Both the position numbers and the translations under genes were made by a program. From assembly GCA_900618795.1 (NCBI GenBank), contig UYJD01000003.1, positions 528,585-592,584 on the forward strand: a DNA stretch of 64,000 bases, in the 5' to 3' direction. The DNA is from Cyanodermella asteris (taxonomy: Eukaryota; Ascomycota; Lecanoromycetes; Ostropales; Stictidaceae). Below the pieces are notes generated by a model. That model made no database searches and was not told the DNA's origin. It saw nothing but the letters and a program-made list of their open reading frames with translations. Below, piece after piece: positions 10,339-21,500 of this stretch (position 1 is its first letter; every line of letters begins with the position of its first letter).

Positions 10339-10880
10339 AAATAAGGTCTTCAAGGTGATTGTCGCACGATTGTTCGATGTCTGGATAGCCACAGCGCTTG
10401 GGCTTCTTGATTCGATTAATTATGCTAGTGGATAATAACACCTGCCCTTGTGGAGATCGAATGCTATCCCAAAGGTAATGTGAATCCTGCAATTAATCCT
10501 TTTGGCTTCTGGATCTAATTCTTGTGATGAAAATGCATTATCTGCTCATGTACTCATTATCTCATTCTGTCTTTAAAATATCATGCATCTATCGTCTTGT
10601 ACCGACACGACCTCGGGCCGGAAAACCCTTCCCTCCCATAATCATGACTCATCGCATTTCCTTGATGTTGCTCAGGACATACCTAATCTACAATCATGCG
10701 TTGTGCGTTCTCAGATTGGATGCTTCGTCAGAGTGTGGACGAATGACCCAGCCCAACGCCTGTGCTCCTCCAGATGCAGCCGGCTAATCATGCTCCAGAT
10801 CGAAAGAACCTTGCTACCCTTGAAACCCGACAAAGACACATTGTGCCATTCCCTGATAACCATCCATGCGAAGTCAGTAT
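10339..10880. other. Intergenic, no gene seen
   Basis: The sequence lies downstream of the phosphatase stop codon and is somewhat AT-richer than the flanks. It contains no supported frame and presumably holds the phosphatase 3' UTR. Confidence 0.5.
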
Positions 10881-13790
10881 TCAGCCCTGATAACTTTTGC
10901 GGAAGTGGTCGCGCCTGAATCGTTCGGGCATCTCCCTGACCAGCCACTCGAGGATGCTTTCGTAACAAAGCGTGAATTGCCTCAGATTCTGGACCATGCT
11001 GATCCTTTGCGTTCTGAGTTCCGTTACTGTCTTTTCCACCAGGTCGATATCGTCTCTTGCAATCCATTCTTGATCATTGAGGTCCCTGTCACCTTCATCG
11101 ACTCCGCTGGAGACAGCTGCTTCGCTTTCACTGCTGTCAATGTCTATTTGGGATGGCTGACCGATATCGAATGGGTTGATTTCGGCTTCACGACTGCCGG
11201 CGACGGAAAGTCCAAGTTTTGGCTTTGACATTTTGCTCTGGCTCTGCTTGCGCCGTTTCATTGCTACCATTCGTTGACGCTTTAGCATATCGCAAACACT
11301 GTCAACCGTGACGAAGGTGCCGGTTCGACCGCAACCAGCCGAGCAATGGAGCATCACTGGCCTCTCGTCTTCCATCACGGGCATCTTGACTGCCTCGTCA
11401 GTCGCCCGTCGTATTCCAGCAGGCGTCCCTTCATCTAACGTGCGCCCCACGCCTGCATTGTTGCTGCCACGCACAATACGATTGACCTCCTCCACGAGCC
11501 CGAGAAGCTCACTTGCTTCAGCCGGGGCTCCAAAGTCGGGCCAGCTTGTGTACACGACCTGTGCGATTTCGCGCAAAGGCTCGAAAGGTGAGTGAATATC
11601 ACTGACGGTGAGCTTCCTGACGACGCAAAATGGAGCTTCTTTCTCAGATCCAGGAAGGGTCGGGCGCTCGGTCTCTTCAGGATTTGACTGCGCTAGAGTC
11701 GCACGACGGTTGAAAGATCGTTGGCTTTGTAGCTGATTGAGCGGCATAGATGCCTTGCGAGACGGATCGAGAAGAGATGGCGGCGAAGGCAGCTCTAGAC
11801 TGACGCGCTTCTCTGAAATTTGCTTAATCTTAAAATCGCCGTAGGTATCTGGCTTCCAATAAGGATGACATTTCCGCTGGCCATTTTCCATCTCGGCCGT
11901 CAGCATGACAATGACACGAACATCCTGCTCCCATACGAGGCGCCAAAAGTCGGGATATGTAGCTGGAACAGGAGCCTGGGCAGCGATGTAATTGCGGTGG
12001 CTCCACTGAGGCTTGATGTGACTCGCGTTGATATAATCACATCCATCGCTGTTGGTGCATCGCAGCCTGACTCGGGAATGCTCAAATGGCAGCATATCCT
12101 TATATCGGTTCTTGGTACCCTTCTCTATGCCTGCGATCTGGACCTTCCCTTTTTTGGCATCGCCATTGATCTTGTCCAGCGGCATGGGCGTTCCGTATTC
12201 GACCTTGGTACTGAGTGCATGTTGCATACGCTTCTGCTCGGCCCGTTCGATTTCCAGGAATCGTTCGCTGACCACCTTGCCCTCATCTTCCTCGTCCACG
12301 ACATTGCGTAACCATGAAGGCAAACCTCGCAGGTTGTTGTTGGTCAAACTCGCTGGTCGCTTGACGGACATCTGCCCAACGCCATCGATCAAATCCATGT
12401 TTTGTCGGATGTTTCCGAAGAAAGGGTTCGCGGGCTGCTGTTCCGCCGAAGGCATCATGCAGCCGCCCGCTACCTGCAAACTTGATCCACCGTCAGACTT
12501 CTGACCCAGCATTAGCTTCATGCCCCCAGGACCACCAGCGGGCTTTTTGCGATGCTTTTCCACCAAGTCGGGCTTCTGTCGTGAAACGGCATTAAATCCG
12601 CCTTTGACAATGCAAATTTTGCCCTCGTATCCTTCTGTTCGGAACTTCTTCAGGGTATTAATGCAGGACTGGGCGTCTTTATGCTGCGTGCTTGCCGCAT
12701 CGTAGACCACGATATGGGAGGCATTTTGCCACTTGGAAAACGTTGCCTTCTCCTGTGGGGATGTGAATGTTTCGGCGAGTTTCTGAACATTAAAGGCCGG
12801 ACGTTTGAGTAGAGTCGTGGGAATACAAAAATTAAGCGCACCTCGAACGCGAGTTGTAGCATACTGTGGTGATACTCTCAGGTCTAATAACAGCACGTTG
12901 CCATCTGTATCCGAGGAAAGCAGTTCACTAAGCTCCGATGCAGTGATAAATGACGGTGCATCTTGATCAATCTGCGCTGGTAGCGTCTCCGAGCGCGGTT
13001 TCACCGCCCCTCCGACAATTGGCGTCGTGACCCGGGTCTGCGGCATCGAACCTCTAGGAATGCGAGAATCTGTGTCAGACAACGGGTGTCTGAGTGGGGG
13101 TCGTACCTCAGGCACAGGCGACGCACTGAGATTCATGCTGAAGAACGATGGCGAATCCTGGATGAGATGGCCGGAGGTTCCGTTGTGGGATTCGGGTCTA
13201 TCGAGATCCATCGCATCGTCGTCCGAGCTGTCAGTCTGGTTCATCAAGCGCCCGCCAGCAGAGAGTGGGTGTCGGTCGGGCGAACTATCCGAGACACTCG
13301 CGTTGTTGAAAGTTCGCAGCGTCGGTACCCTCACGTCAGTCTGAAATCTTTGAAGGCCGTTTCCTAGCCGGAAGCTCTTATTCGACTCGCTCTGCTTCCG
13401 GAAATTCTCGAGTAGCGGATCCTCCTCCAATGGTATTTCCATCTCTTCATAATTCCAATTCTTCTTCGCATGCCGACCAGCGTCAGAATCGATGCCATGA
13501 TTGGCGGCATCTTCTTCCACCACGAGACCAAAGTAGTTGGGGGATGGGGTCTTCGGAGCTGCCGTAGTTGCATTTTGTGCACGCTGAAGCTGCGGTGTCA
13601 GCAAAGGTGTCTTGATTTTTCGATCCGCATTAGCAGCCGCAGCCGTTGCGTTCCTCTTAGCGGCAGATCCGACTGTGGTGACGCTCACAGCGCTGGTGTG
13701 TGCACGTTTTGGCGGGGTCGGTCGATGTAGCTGAGATGAGGAACCCGGAGTCGACCCCTTGCGAGCCTTGGACGAGAGTTCAACGCCCAT
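10881..13790 (-). CDS. Protein tyrosine phosphatase with N-terminal rhodanese domain (Ptp2/Ptp3/Pyp1 type)
   Basis: The product is a 969-residue intronless protein from the ATG at 13790. Residues 1-280 are disordered and rich in Ser, Pro and charged residues. Residues about 282-410 form a rhodanese/Cdc25-like domain (LLDLRVSPQY, VRGALNFCIPTTLL). Its active-site loop reads VVYDAAST instead of containing the catalytic Cys, so it should be inactive. In yeast this module docks MAP kinases. Residues about 540-960 are the classical PTP domain. The WPD loop is at D752 (SWPDFGAP) and the P-loop is HCSAGCGRTGT, with catalytic C816 and R822. The PTP domain carries a Ser-rich insertion around MPLNQLQSQRSFNRR and a long insert between the P-loop helix and the C-terminal helices. 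The layout matches fungal phosphatases that dephosphorylate stress MAP kinases of the Hog1/Sty1 type. The target is inferred. Confidence 0.92.
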   Translation of the reverse strand: MGVELSSKARKGSTPGSSSQLHRPTPPKRAHTSAVSVTTVGSAAKRNATAAAANADRKIKTPLLTPQLQRAQNATTAAPKTPSPNYFGLVVEEDAANHGIDSDAGRHAKKNWNYEEMEIPLEEDPLLENFRKQSESNKSFRLGNGLQRFQTDVRVPTLRTFNNASVSDSSPDRHPLSAGGRLMNQTDSSDDDAMDLDRPESHNGTSGHLIQDSPSFFSMNLSASPVPEVRPPLRHPLSDTDSRIPRGSMPQTRVTTPIVGGAVKPRSETLPAQIDQDAPSFITASELSELLSSDTDGNVLLLDLRVSPQYATTRVRGALNFCIPTTLLKRPAFNVQKLAETFTSPQEKATFSKWQNASHIVVYDAASTQHKDAQSCINTLKKFRTEGYEGKICIVKGGFNAVSRQKPDLVEKHRKKPAGGPGGMKLMLGQKSDGGSSLQVAGGCMMPSAEQQPANPFFGNIRQNMDLIDGVGQMSVKRPASLTNNNLRGLPSWLRNVVDEEDEGKVVSERFLEIERAEQKRMQHALSTKVEYGTPMPLDKINGDAKKGKVQIAGIEKGTKNRYKDMLPFEHSRVRLRCTNSDGCDYINASHIKPQWSHRNYIAAQAPVPATYPDFWRLVWEQDVRVIVMLTAEMENGQRKCHPYWKPDTYGDFKIKQISEKRVSLELPSPPSLLDPSRKASMPLNQLQSQRSFNRRATLAQSNPEETERPTLPGSEKEAPFCVVRKLTVSDIHSPFEPLREIAQVVYTSWPDFGAPAEASELLGLVEEVNRIVRGSNNAGVGRTLDEGTPAGIRRATDEAVKMPVMEDERPVMLHCSAGCGRTGTFVTVDSVCDMLKRQRMVAMKRRKQSQSKMSKPKLGLSVAGSREAEINPFDIGQPSQIDIDSSESEAAVSSGVDEGDRDLNDQEWIARDDIDLVEKTVTELRTQRISMVQNLRQFTLCYESILEWLVREMPERFRRDHFRKSYQG

Positions 13791-14657
13791 AACTCTATCG
13801 TATGCGTAGCTGGATCGGGGTGCTGCCCTCGGAAAGGCTCCAGAGTCGAAAGTGCTCAGATCGGTGCTGTCGCGTGAGCGCCAGGCTCATAGCTCTTGCA
13901 AGCAGCAACCCGAGTATATCCAAAGGCAAGAAGCTGACTTGGGAATGGAGCCCACTCCAGACTCTTGTGACAGGAGCTGATGCCCAAAGGTCGACAGAGC
14001 AAGCACTCTAGAAGCTGGGAAAGCGATCGGTATTCAGCAACATGGCGACACACACGCGAGAATCATCTGCGACGACATAATGTGGCGGGCAAATGGTGGG
14101 GTGTCACAGGTGTTTGGTAGGATTAGAGTGAGTGGAGCGACGGATGACTAGGTGAACAAGTCGAGTCTGGAAGCGTGTGCTCAAGAGCCGTGTTCGTTGT
14201 GGAGAGGACTTTGTGTCTTGTGGCTTGCAGGGATTAGGGGTACGAAAAGAGGGCGAAATCGAGGCGGCCGTATAGACTGATGGAGCAGCAGCAGCGAGGT
14301 CGGTCTTCGAAACAGCTGATTAGTTTGACAAATCGAAGCAGCGGGCTGGAATTCAGCAGTAATGGTACGCGATCAGTCGGCTATAGTGGCGCAGATGGAA
14401 TGGTACAAGTGGAAAGGCGTGAAGGTGAGGGCGGATTGATTGCAAGCCTGGACTCGGATGACGTGCAGGGCGCCGTATTTGTGCGGGCGGCGAAGGGGCC
14501 GCAGTATGTATGCTAAAGGGCGTGTGAGTAAGAAGCGATGATACTGCTGACGGCTGCTTGTAACGCGGGCACGGGTTGGTTGACTATGTAGGCGACCAGT
14601 GAAGGTCGGCGTCAAGTCTGAAGGTGTTGCTCGTAGGTCTGGGTCTTCACGGGGTGC
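13791..14657. other. Upstream region of the phosphatase gene
   Basis: The region contains the promoter and 5' leader of the minus-strand phosphatase. No frame with a recognisable product is present. It ends at an assembly gap. Confidence 0.45.
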
Positions 14658-14682
14658 NNNNNNNNNNNNNNNNNNNNNNNNN
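14658..14682. other. Assembly gap, 25 N
   Basis: Twenty-five consecutive unknown bases interrupt the sequence between the phosphatase and zinc-finger genes. The true gap length is unknown. Confidence 0.99.
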
Positions 14683-16677
14683 ACTGCTACGGCGCGCAGC
14701 GGGGATAGAAAGGAAGAGACTGGAACAGGACGTTTCGTGTTTCTGCAACAAGGTAACAAGGTTGGACGGTGATGGCTGACAGGCGCTTCAGGGTGGTGGA
14801 GAGTGTGGATTACAAACTCAGAAGGTCGACCACGGCATTCTAGACGAGGTAGAGGTAGAGGTAGCATTTGCTCTGCGTTGCGTTACGCCGCGAAGCCCTG
14901 AGTCCTCTTTGCGATTATCATTGCCCCAGGCCGTTTCGCCATCTACCACAGACAGTCTAGTTCACCTGTCCAGGGCCAGAAAGGGCACGAGAAGAGGAGG
15001 TCAGACTACCGCCCGCCTGCGAAGCGGTGACTACTCCACCATCTGATTGCCCGGCGCACGAACCTATGAGCCTGCTTGCAAGCTACAAGGACTCTGAAGC
15101 GTCTGGCCGAGCGCCGAAATGGGTCGAGATGGGCGCGTGGAGCCGGCACACGGCGGCTCTGCCGGTGGTAATGAGGGCCAGCCAGTCGCCTGTCTCAGCC
15201 GTGTTTCCAGGGACAAAGGGCCAGCGTCCGTCTGACTTTGACACTAACAGCAGGCTTGGTCCCTCGAGTGCGCGTACCTCGAGAGGCGAGAGGCGAGCCA
15301 AGGGCAGACATTCTGGCAGACATTTTGGCAGCTTCGCGGCAGGTGCGACTGTCGACTCGCGCGCACCTGCACTTTTCTGCCGCTTTTGCCTTTTGCTCTT
15401 TACCCGTTGAGTTTTGTGAAGCTCTGCTCACCTCAGAGTCTCAGACCTTCTCGCTTCTCCTCACGCCCGTGTACTGTAAAGGCCGCCGCAGCTCAGTTCA
15501 GCCATCCATCTGCTCAGCCTCGTCGGCCTGCTGACTCTCTGGCCAAAGCCACGCTTGCCGCTGTTCATCTCGACGCCTCTGCCACCTCTGCTGCTTGCGC
15601 CTCTCGACATTGTTGCTACTTGCATTTCAGAGACACACAGCACCATCGACCGATCGCTGAGCCTGTTTGCCGACCGCTGCTCGAGACTCGAGACCTCGTG
15701 CTACAGCATCGGAGCTGGGGTTGGACGCCGTCATCATCAGCGCAGTGAGCGCGTCCCGGCTGTGGCTTTCCTCCAAGCTTTGCTTGCATCCTTGCGCGCA
15801 ACGCTGGGCAGCAGAAACAAGTCACAAGCAATTGGCACGGCGATTCTTCTCGTCGTCTTCGGCCATCAGCACGCACGTTGAGACGAAGCGGCTGCCTGAC
15901 CGCGTACCTGGTTGATCTAGGTTCCTGGAGGAGGTACTTTGCGCCCACTGTCGACGGCGGAGAGAGCAGTCGATACACCTCCGGCGCTCCTCATTCGTTA
16001 TTCTCTGGCTTGTTGTTTGCCTGCGCCGTCGCGAGCTCTCGGTCTTTGTCCGACTCTCGTCTCGAACAAAACCAAGGCACACTCCTGCTCGTGCCTTGTT
16101 TGCACCCCGAATCTTTCCCAAGGCCCGGCCGTCAACTGAAACACTCGCCACATTCTTTCGCTGCCCAGCTTAGCACTCCATCTGAGGCGCAAGTCTGAAG
16201 GCAACTCCCTCCTCCCTCGCCGCCACCCATCACAAGCCACAGGTCTGCTCGCCATCTCGAGATATGCGAGCAACCCACTGCGACTCAATAGAGCCTGCCG
16301 CCCGTCAGGTATGTCGCCACCATTTTTGGCACCACCAAATTCTTCTCCTTCCGCTGCACCAGCGCGTAGCTCTTGTTGTCTTCTGACGCGCCGGTCGCTG
16401 CCTGTGTTGCCGCCATAGGCGCTATGCCAGCCATCCACGAAACTCGACCTACATCGAAACCGACATCTGGCCAGCACTCACACCAGCCCAACGTTTGTCG
16501 CGTGCTTCGTGAAGGCTGCTTCCATTGTCCTTGTAACATGTTCGAGTTTTCCTTCCTCGCAGAGCTGACCCGCTGCCAGTAAGCGTTTCCAGCTGTTCCC
16601 ACAACAGCCCAGCTCTCTGCATCTGCCGAATCGGTCCTCCCTAATACACCTTCACCTTACCTCCACAGTCCTTATAC
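14683..16677. other. Long upstream region of the zinc-finger gene
   Basis: About 2 kb separates the gap from the zinc-finger start codon. On the plus strand it is strikingly pyrimidine-rich from 15380 onward, with many CTC, TCT and GCC runs. This is the usual look of promoters and long 5' leaders of fungal regulatory genes. A possible leader intron runs from a GTATGT near 16305 to a CTCGCAG near 16560. I see no independent gene. Confidence 0.45.
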
Positions 16678-18540
16678 ATGGCCAGCACTTCATCCGTTCC
16701 TGCTCCCATCGCTGCCGCAACCCCCTCTTCAACGGAGATCAACACGCAGCCTTCGCCCGCCTCCAACGACGGCTTCCTAAAACCAGTCGGTCCTCCTCGA
16801 AAGAGGCGTCGCTCGTTAGACCGGCAGGACCCTTCCACCAAGTCACTCGCGACCCAAGTACGAGATAAATTGACCGTCAGTCCTACGTCTCCCGTCGCGC
16901 TGACTGGCGCGAATGAGATGGCAGAGCAGAAGAGGCGGAAACTCGAGCACTACCAAGAAAACATATCGCAGAACGCAGGCAACCACCAAAGTCCGAACCC
17001 CAGTCAGCAGGCCCTTGGTGCTCTGCGAGGCGCGGCTGGCAAAAACATGAGCAAGACAACGGATGGTCCGCAGTCTACGACCAACCACACGCCCGCTCAA
17101 TCGGGCCCGGAATCGAACGCGTCTGCGGCCTTGACGAGTCCAGTCTCCAACGCCAGCTTCATCACGAACAACAGCGCCAATGCCGTCGCACAGGTCGCGA
17201 GCCCGACCCAGATAGGGGACGACGGACCAGACGATGACGATCTCCAAGGGAACGATGGTGGCGCGAACCCGCAGCCGCCTTCGCCGCCCGTCAGACAAGG
17301 CCCTTATACGTATCCCGACCCTCGCCTCGGTGCTCAACATCTCAACAACAACAACAACCGGAACCACAGCGTCTCGAGTACGGGCGGAGGCGATGACACC
17401 CGTTCTCCCGGGAGCAACAAGAAACACAAATGCCCTTACTGCGACACCGAGTTCACCCGACATCACAACCTCAAATCTCATCTCCTGACGCACTCCCAGG
17501 AGAAGCCTTACATGTGCCAACAGTGTGACATGCGTTTTCGCCGTCTACATGATCTGAAAAGACATACTAAGCTGCACACGGGGGATCGTCCCCATGTCTG
17601 CCCCATTTGTAATCGTAAGTTTGCCAGAGGAGATGCATTGGCCCGACACCAGAAAGGCGCGGGCGGATGTGCGGGACACAGAGCCAGTGTCGGCAGCTTC
17701 AGCAACGAGGCGGCCGGTGAGAATGAAATGGCCATAGATTTTACCTACGGTCCCGAGACTCAAGAGCCTGGTGAGATGGACGAGGGCGATGGACCGGGTC
17801 GTTCCATCCGGCAGTCTCAATACCCGGGCAACCTTCAAGCGCCTCGAGCCCCAGCTGTTCCTCAAACGTATCCACCGGTTGCACAGCGCCCAGGACCTTA
17901 TCTTCAGGCCCCACAGCCTTCGCATGGAGGCAACACGAGTCCCTCGCAACACTCTCAGTTCGGCCAATCCAGCCAGCAAGGTTCATATCCTCCTCCTTTC
18001 CAGCATGGCAATATGACCGAGTCTCCCGGTCCTATCTCTCCGTCCACTGGACCTAATGATCCAAGGAGGAGTAGCATCACGAATCAGCTACACCACTATG
18101 CCAGGAACGCGCACGGATCGCCTCAAGCGCCAACGGCCACCATGGGGCTTCCCCCGCCTGGCACGTCAGTGCCGAGCAATGCACCATCAGGTGCGCAATA
18201 CTCATCCCACCTGCCTGCTCCACTGCCATCCATCACCACGGATCCACGTGGAGCTGCTCCACACGGCCATAGTCACAACGCAAGTGGAAGCTATCACAGC
18301 GCACCAGGCTCAGCAAGCACGCATAACAGCCTGAGCAGTCATGGACAGGGCAGTGGGGATCGTGCGACACTGGGAATCGACGAAAAAGAGCGGCTGCACG
18401 CTTTGCTGAGCGATCTCAGACGGATCGTCGAATTGCAGAACGACAAGATCAGCACTCTAACCGCCGAGGTCGAGACGTTAAAGAGAAAATTTGACGGCTC
18501 TTCAAACGCACAACATGCAACGTCCGCAGCAGCGTCATAG
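16678..18540 (+). CDS. C2H2 zinc-finger transcription factor
   Basis: The product is a 620-residue intronless protein starting MASTSSVPAPIAAATP. Three consecutive zinc fingers occupy about residues 250-337. The first is CPYCDTEFTRHHNLKSHLLTH, and the second begins CQQCDMRFRRLHDLKRH. The third begins CPICNRKFARGDALARH and ends with a Cys (GAGGC) in place of the usual second His. Before the fingers is a nuclear-localisation-like cluster (PRKRRRS). The flanks are long, disordered and rich in Pro, Ser, Gln and Asn. The C-terminus has a heptad-rich helix (about 570-604: LHALLSDLRRIVELQND, then KISTLTAEVETLKRKF) that should form a coiled coil and mediate dimerisation. The finger block resembles Azf1-type regulators of filamentous ascomycetes, but I do not assign a named ortholog. 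Target genes are unknown. Confidence 0.93.
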   Translation: MASTSSVPAPIAAATPSSTEINTQPSPASNDGFLKPVGPPRKRRRSLDRQDPSTKSLATQVRDKLTVSPTSPVALTGANEMAEQKRRKLEHYQENISQNAGNHQSPNPSQQALGALRGAAGKNMSKTTDGPQSTTNHTPAQSGPESNASAALTSPVSNASFITNNSANAVAQVASPTQIGDDGPDDDDLQGNDGGANPQPPSPPVRQGPYTYPDPRLGAQHLNNNNNRNHSVSSTGGGDDTRSPGSNKKHKCPYCDTEFTRHHNLKSHLLTHSQEKPYMCQQCDMRFRRLHDLKRHTKLHTGDRPHVCPICNRKFARGDALARHQKGAGGCAGHRASVGSFSNEAAGENEMAIDFTYGPETQEPGEMDEGDGPGRSIRQSQYPGNLQAPRAPAVPQTYPPVAQRPGPYLQAPQPSHGGNTSPSQHSQFGQSSQQGSYPPPFQHGNMTESPGPISPSTGPNDPRRSSITNQLHHYARNAHGSPQAPTATMGLPPPGTSVPSNAPSGAQYSSHLPAPLPSITTDPRGAAPHGHSHNASGSYHSAPGSASTHNSLSSHGQGSGDRATLGIDEKERLHALLSDLRRIVELQNDKISTLTAEVETLKRKFDGSSNAQHATSAAAS

Positions 18541-21500
18541 ACAGAAAGCTGGCGCCTTGTTCAAGAAGGAGGTTCCGAGCAAGCTTGAACGCAATTTGCG
18601 GCCGCTATGATCGGTGGCCATGGCGGAGAGAGTTTCGACCACGGCGGCGGTCGAAGGTGCGGAAAAGCCAATAGAATCCAAAATTCAGGACTCATATTTG
18701 AAAGTCGGGGCGAAAATAGAGTGGGATGAGCGATTGCTGGGTCTGGCATGCAGCTTCCACAATGCTCATATGTACCTGGTAGCAAAGTCATTGTTTTGTT
18801 CGAATCATCGGAGTACGCGTGGCCGCATTCGTTTTGGGCTGGCGTTGTTTGCGTCAAAATCGGGATCCCTGACAAGGTCTTCGCCACCGGGGCGGTTGGG
18901 CAGTTATTTGGCACCAAAAATACCCTTTGCTTTTGTTTAATCGTAGCGGCTTTGAGATCAATGCTATGAAAGTACGGAATAATGCAGATTGTTTCGAGCA
19001 TCCTTCTGCTCGTGGACATGGAGGTCTGTCAGGATTTGCGAAGCAACTGTACAACTTTCCACATGGGCAAAAAAAAAGCGATTGTGCTTTCTAAACCCAA
19101 AATAACAATTTTTTAAATTTTTTTTTCTATACTTTTTTGTTTTAGAAAAAGAGTCCGGACAGGGACAATGCCAACGGAGCGTCGAACTCAGGACATTTGT
19201 ATCGTGGGCAACTGTTTGTCGAACAGCTGCCGTGGGGATCGAATAATAGATACTGAAAATGGCCGGATGACGACTTGCACTCGAGCGCTTCTCACTACGG
19301 CGTTTGATAACGATTGTGGGAGACGGAAGCCAGTAGGTCGATGATACAGGCATGCGGAGAGAGCTGCAGGCATAATGGAAAGGTAAAAATTTTGACAGCT
19401 CACCAAGCTTGATATCGTAGATGGGGCCGAACGGCTTGATCAGCCAGTGATGGTTGAGGAATTTGACAGGGAGAGAAGAGGGGGAGGGGAGGGACTCATG
19501 CGGTAGGAGGAAGAGAATTGGTCGTCCCAGCTCATATTTATATATATATATAAATATAAACATTAATTGTGAAAGGTCAAATGAAAGTGTGCGATCGCGA
19601 CCATTGCGCCACGGAAGCTCTGTGTATGGCACAACACTTTTGTAATCCTCAGTGAGTACCACTCTTCGCGGGGAATGTATCTGTTCCCAGAGACGTCAGG
19701 CAGAAACGGTCTGCATGAGCATCCGGGCGCCGTCTTGTATTGACTTCTACAAGGGCTAAAGAAGGATATGCTTGTGACACACGATCGTGAGCGTTGCGCG
19801 CGAGGGGTTGTTCGCTCCGAGCACAACGGCTGTGAGAAGGAAAAACTGGGAATGAGACGGTGGTCGGGAAACAGCAGTCGTCACCACTTGCGTAGGAGGG
19901 AAGTAGGGACAGCACAAACACGAATTGGTGAGAGAAGAGAAGCGAGAACGAGAAAAGCAATAACATCATCATCGTGCTCAGGTCGCCAATGCCCATATCG
20001 TGCTGTCGGGTAGGTAGTAGGTAAGAGCGGCGATCGTCATCGAGGTGATCAGGTAAGCGTGAGTCTCCCGTCAACCTCACTCCGACGTGCATATCGAACC
20101 AAGGATCACGCCATGTTTGCTGCAAGACTTTGTAGCGGTGATCCGAGATTTGTTTACCGCAGCATAGGTGATGATATTTGCTCGCTTCGAGGTCCAGCTT
20201 GGAAAAAGGAGAGATTCTGGACAGGTTCAGCTTTCCAGCGGCCTGACCCCAGTACACGCGAGGCTTGTCGATGGAGCGAGTGACTGGCTCGAGTGCAAGC
20301 CTTCATCTTAGACAGTGCTCGAGCTGCGTTTCAGACCTCGTTGAGGCGTTCGGCCCGAGCTGAGGAAGCCCTGCGAGCATGTTCAATACAGACGACCCTT
20401 TGCGACCGCACTTCAAATTTCGTTCGAGCTAGTGTCGGCATTCTTGAGGGATACGGGTGCACCTGCACTGTACTGAGCTGAGTCCTTCATGCAAGAAAAG
20501 CGTTGTTGACGGCAGCCGTGGTGGGCCACTGTGACCACCTTCCAAGCAGGTGGCAAAGCTGTATCCAGTCTTGTATTATGCAACTTCCAACTGGGGCAAT
20601 GCAATCAAAGATCTGTTGATCTGTCTTGAATGCATGTGGGCTTACGATATATTGGTCGTGAAGCCTGCAGAATGATCAGTTTGAACGGCGGTCTTGCCTC
20701 TGCCGGAAACGGGCCGAAGCCAGGCTGATCGATCAGTATCAGTGATAGGCTAGGAGAGCGTAGCAGCTCGCTTGTTTAAACTTTAAATGAGATGCCATCG
20801 GCAAGCACTCAACGTGTTTCCAACTCGACGCTTCTTCTTGCCCTGCTGCTCCGGGTCGACGAATTGCAACCTGCGAGCTGTGATGGCCAATGCACAGGCA
20901 TTCTCACCTGCATGAAGTATTGAGATGGTGCCGCCAGACTTATCTGTAGCTCAAGACGAGTCATCATCTAGTGATGAGCATGCATCGGCGGTGGCCGGCT
21001 GACATGTATGAAGCCACCTACCCAGATATCAGGAGGACGAAGCCAAATCGGCTGTATAGTCGCATCTTACGAAATGAACGCGCAAGCAGGGTTCAGTGGT
21101 TCTTCCGGATGAATGGCAAGGAGCACGAGCTGCAAAGCATAAGGCTGAAGGATCGGGGAACGCTGACGGCAGCCATAACGTCGTCGAACAGTGCCCGGGT
21201 GCACAAAGTGTGCGCCAATGAAATCTTGCCGATATGCTGGTGGCACGGTAGAGGTTGTCCATCTTGCTGAACATGGCCCAGCGGCCTGACTGTAGTAGCG
21301 GTAGTAGCCTTGGATTCATACAGTCATGTATGATGAAGCGTGTCGCCGTTGAGTGCGCCTTCTGGCAAACTAGTCCACATTCGGCGCTGGCGGCCGAAGT
21401 CGTGTTTCTTCTGCGCAAGCCACACCCTCCAACTCACCACACACTTGCACCGACCCAGCCGGCCATGGGCATTCCACCGCTCGTCGACCACCTCAAGCGG

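Noticed and set aside
19649-20257. 202-codon minus-strand frame with a hydrophobic stretch
   Set aside because: No domain, uneven composition and no promoter or splice context. I consider it chance, though it cannot be excluded.
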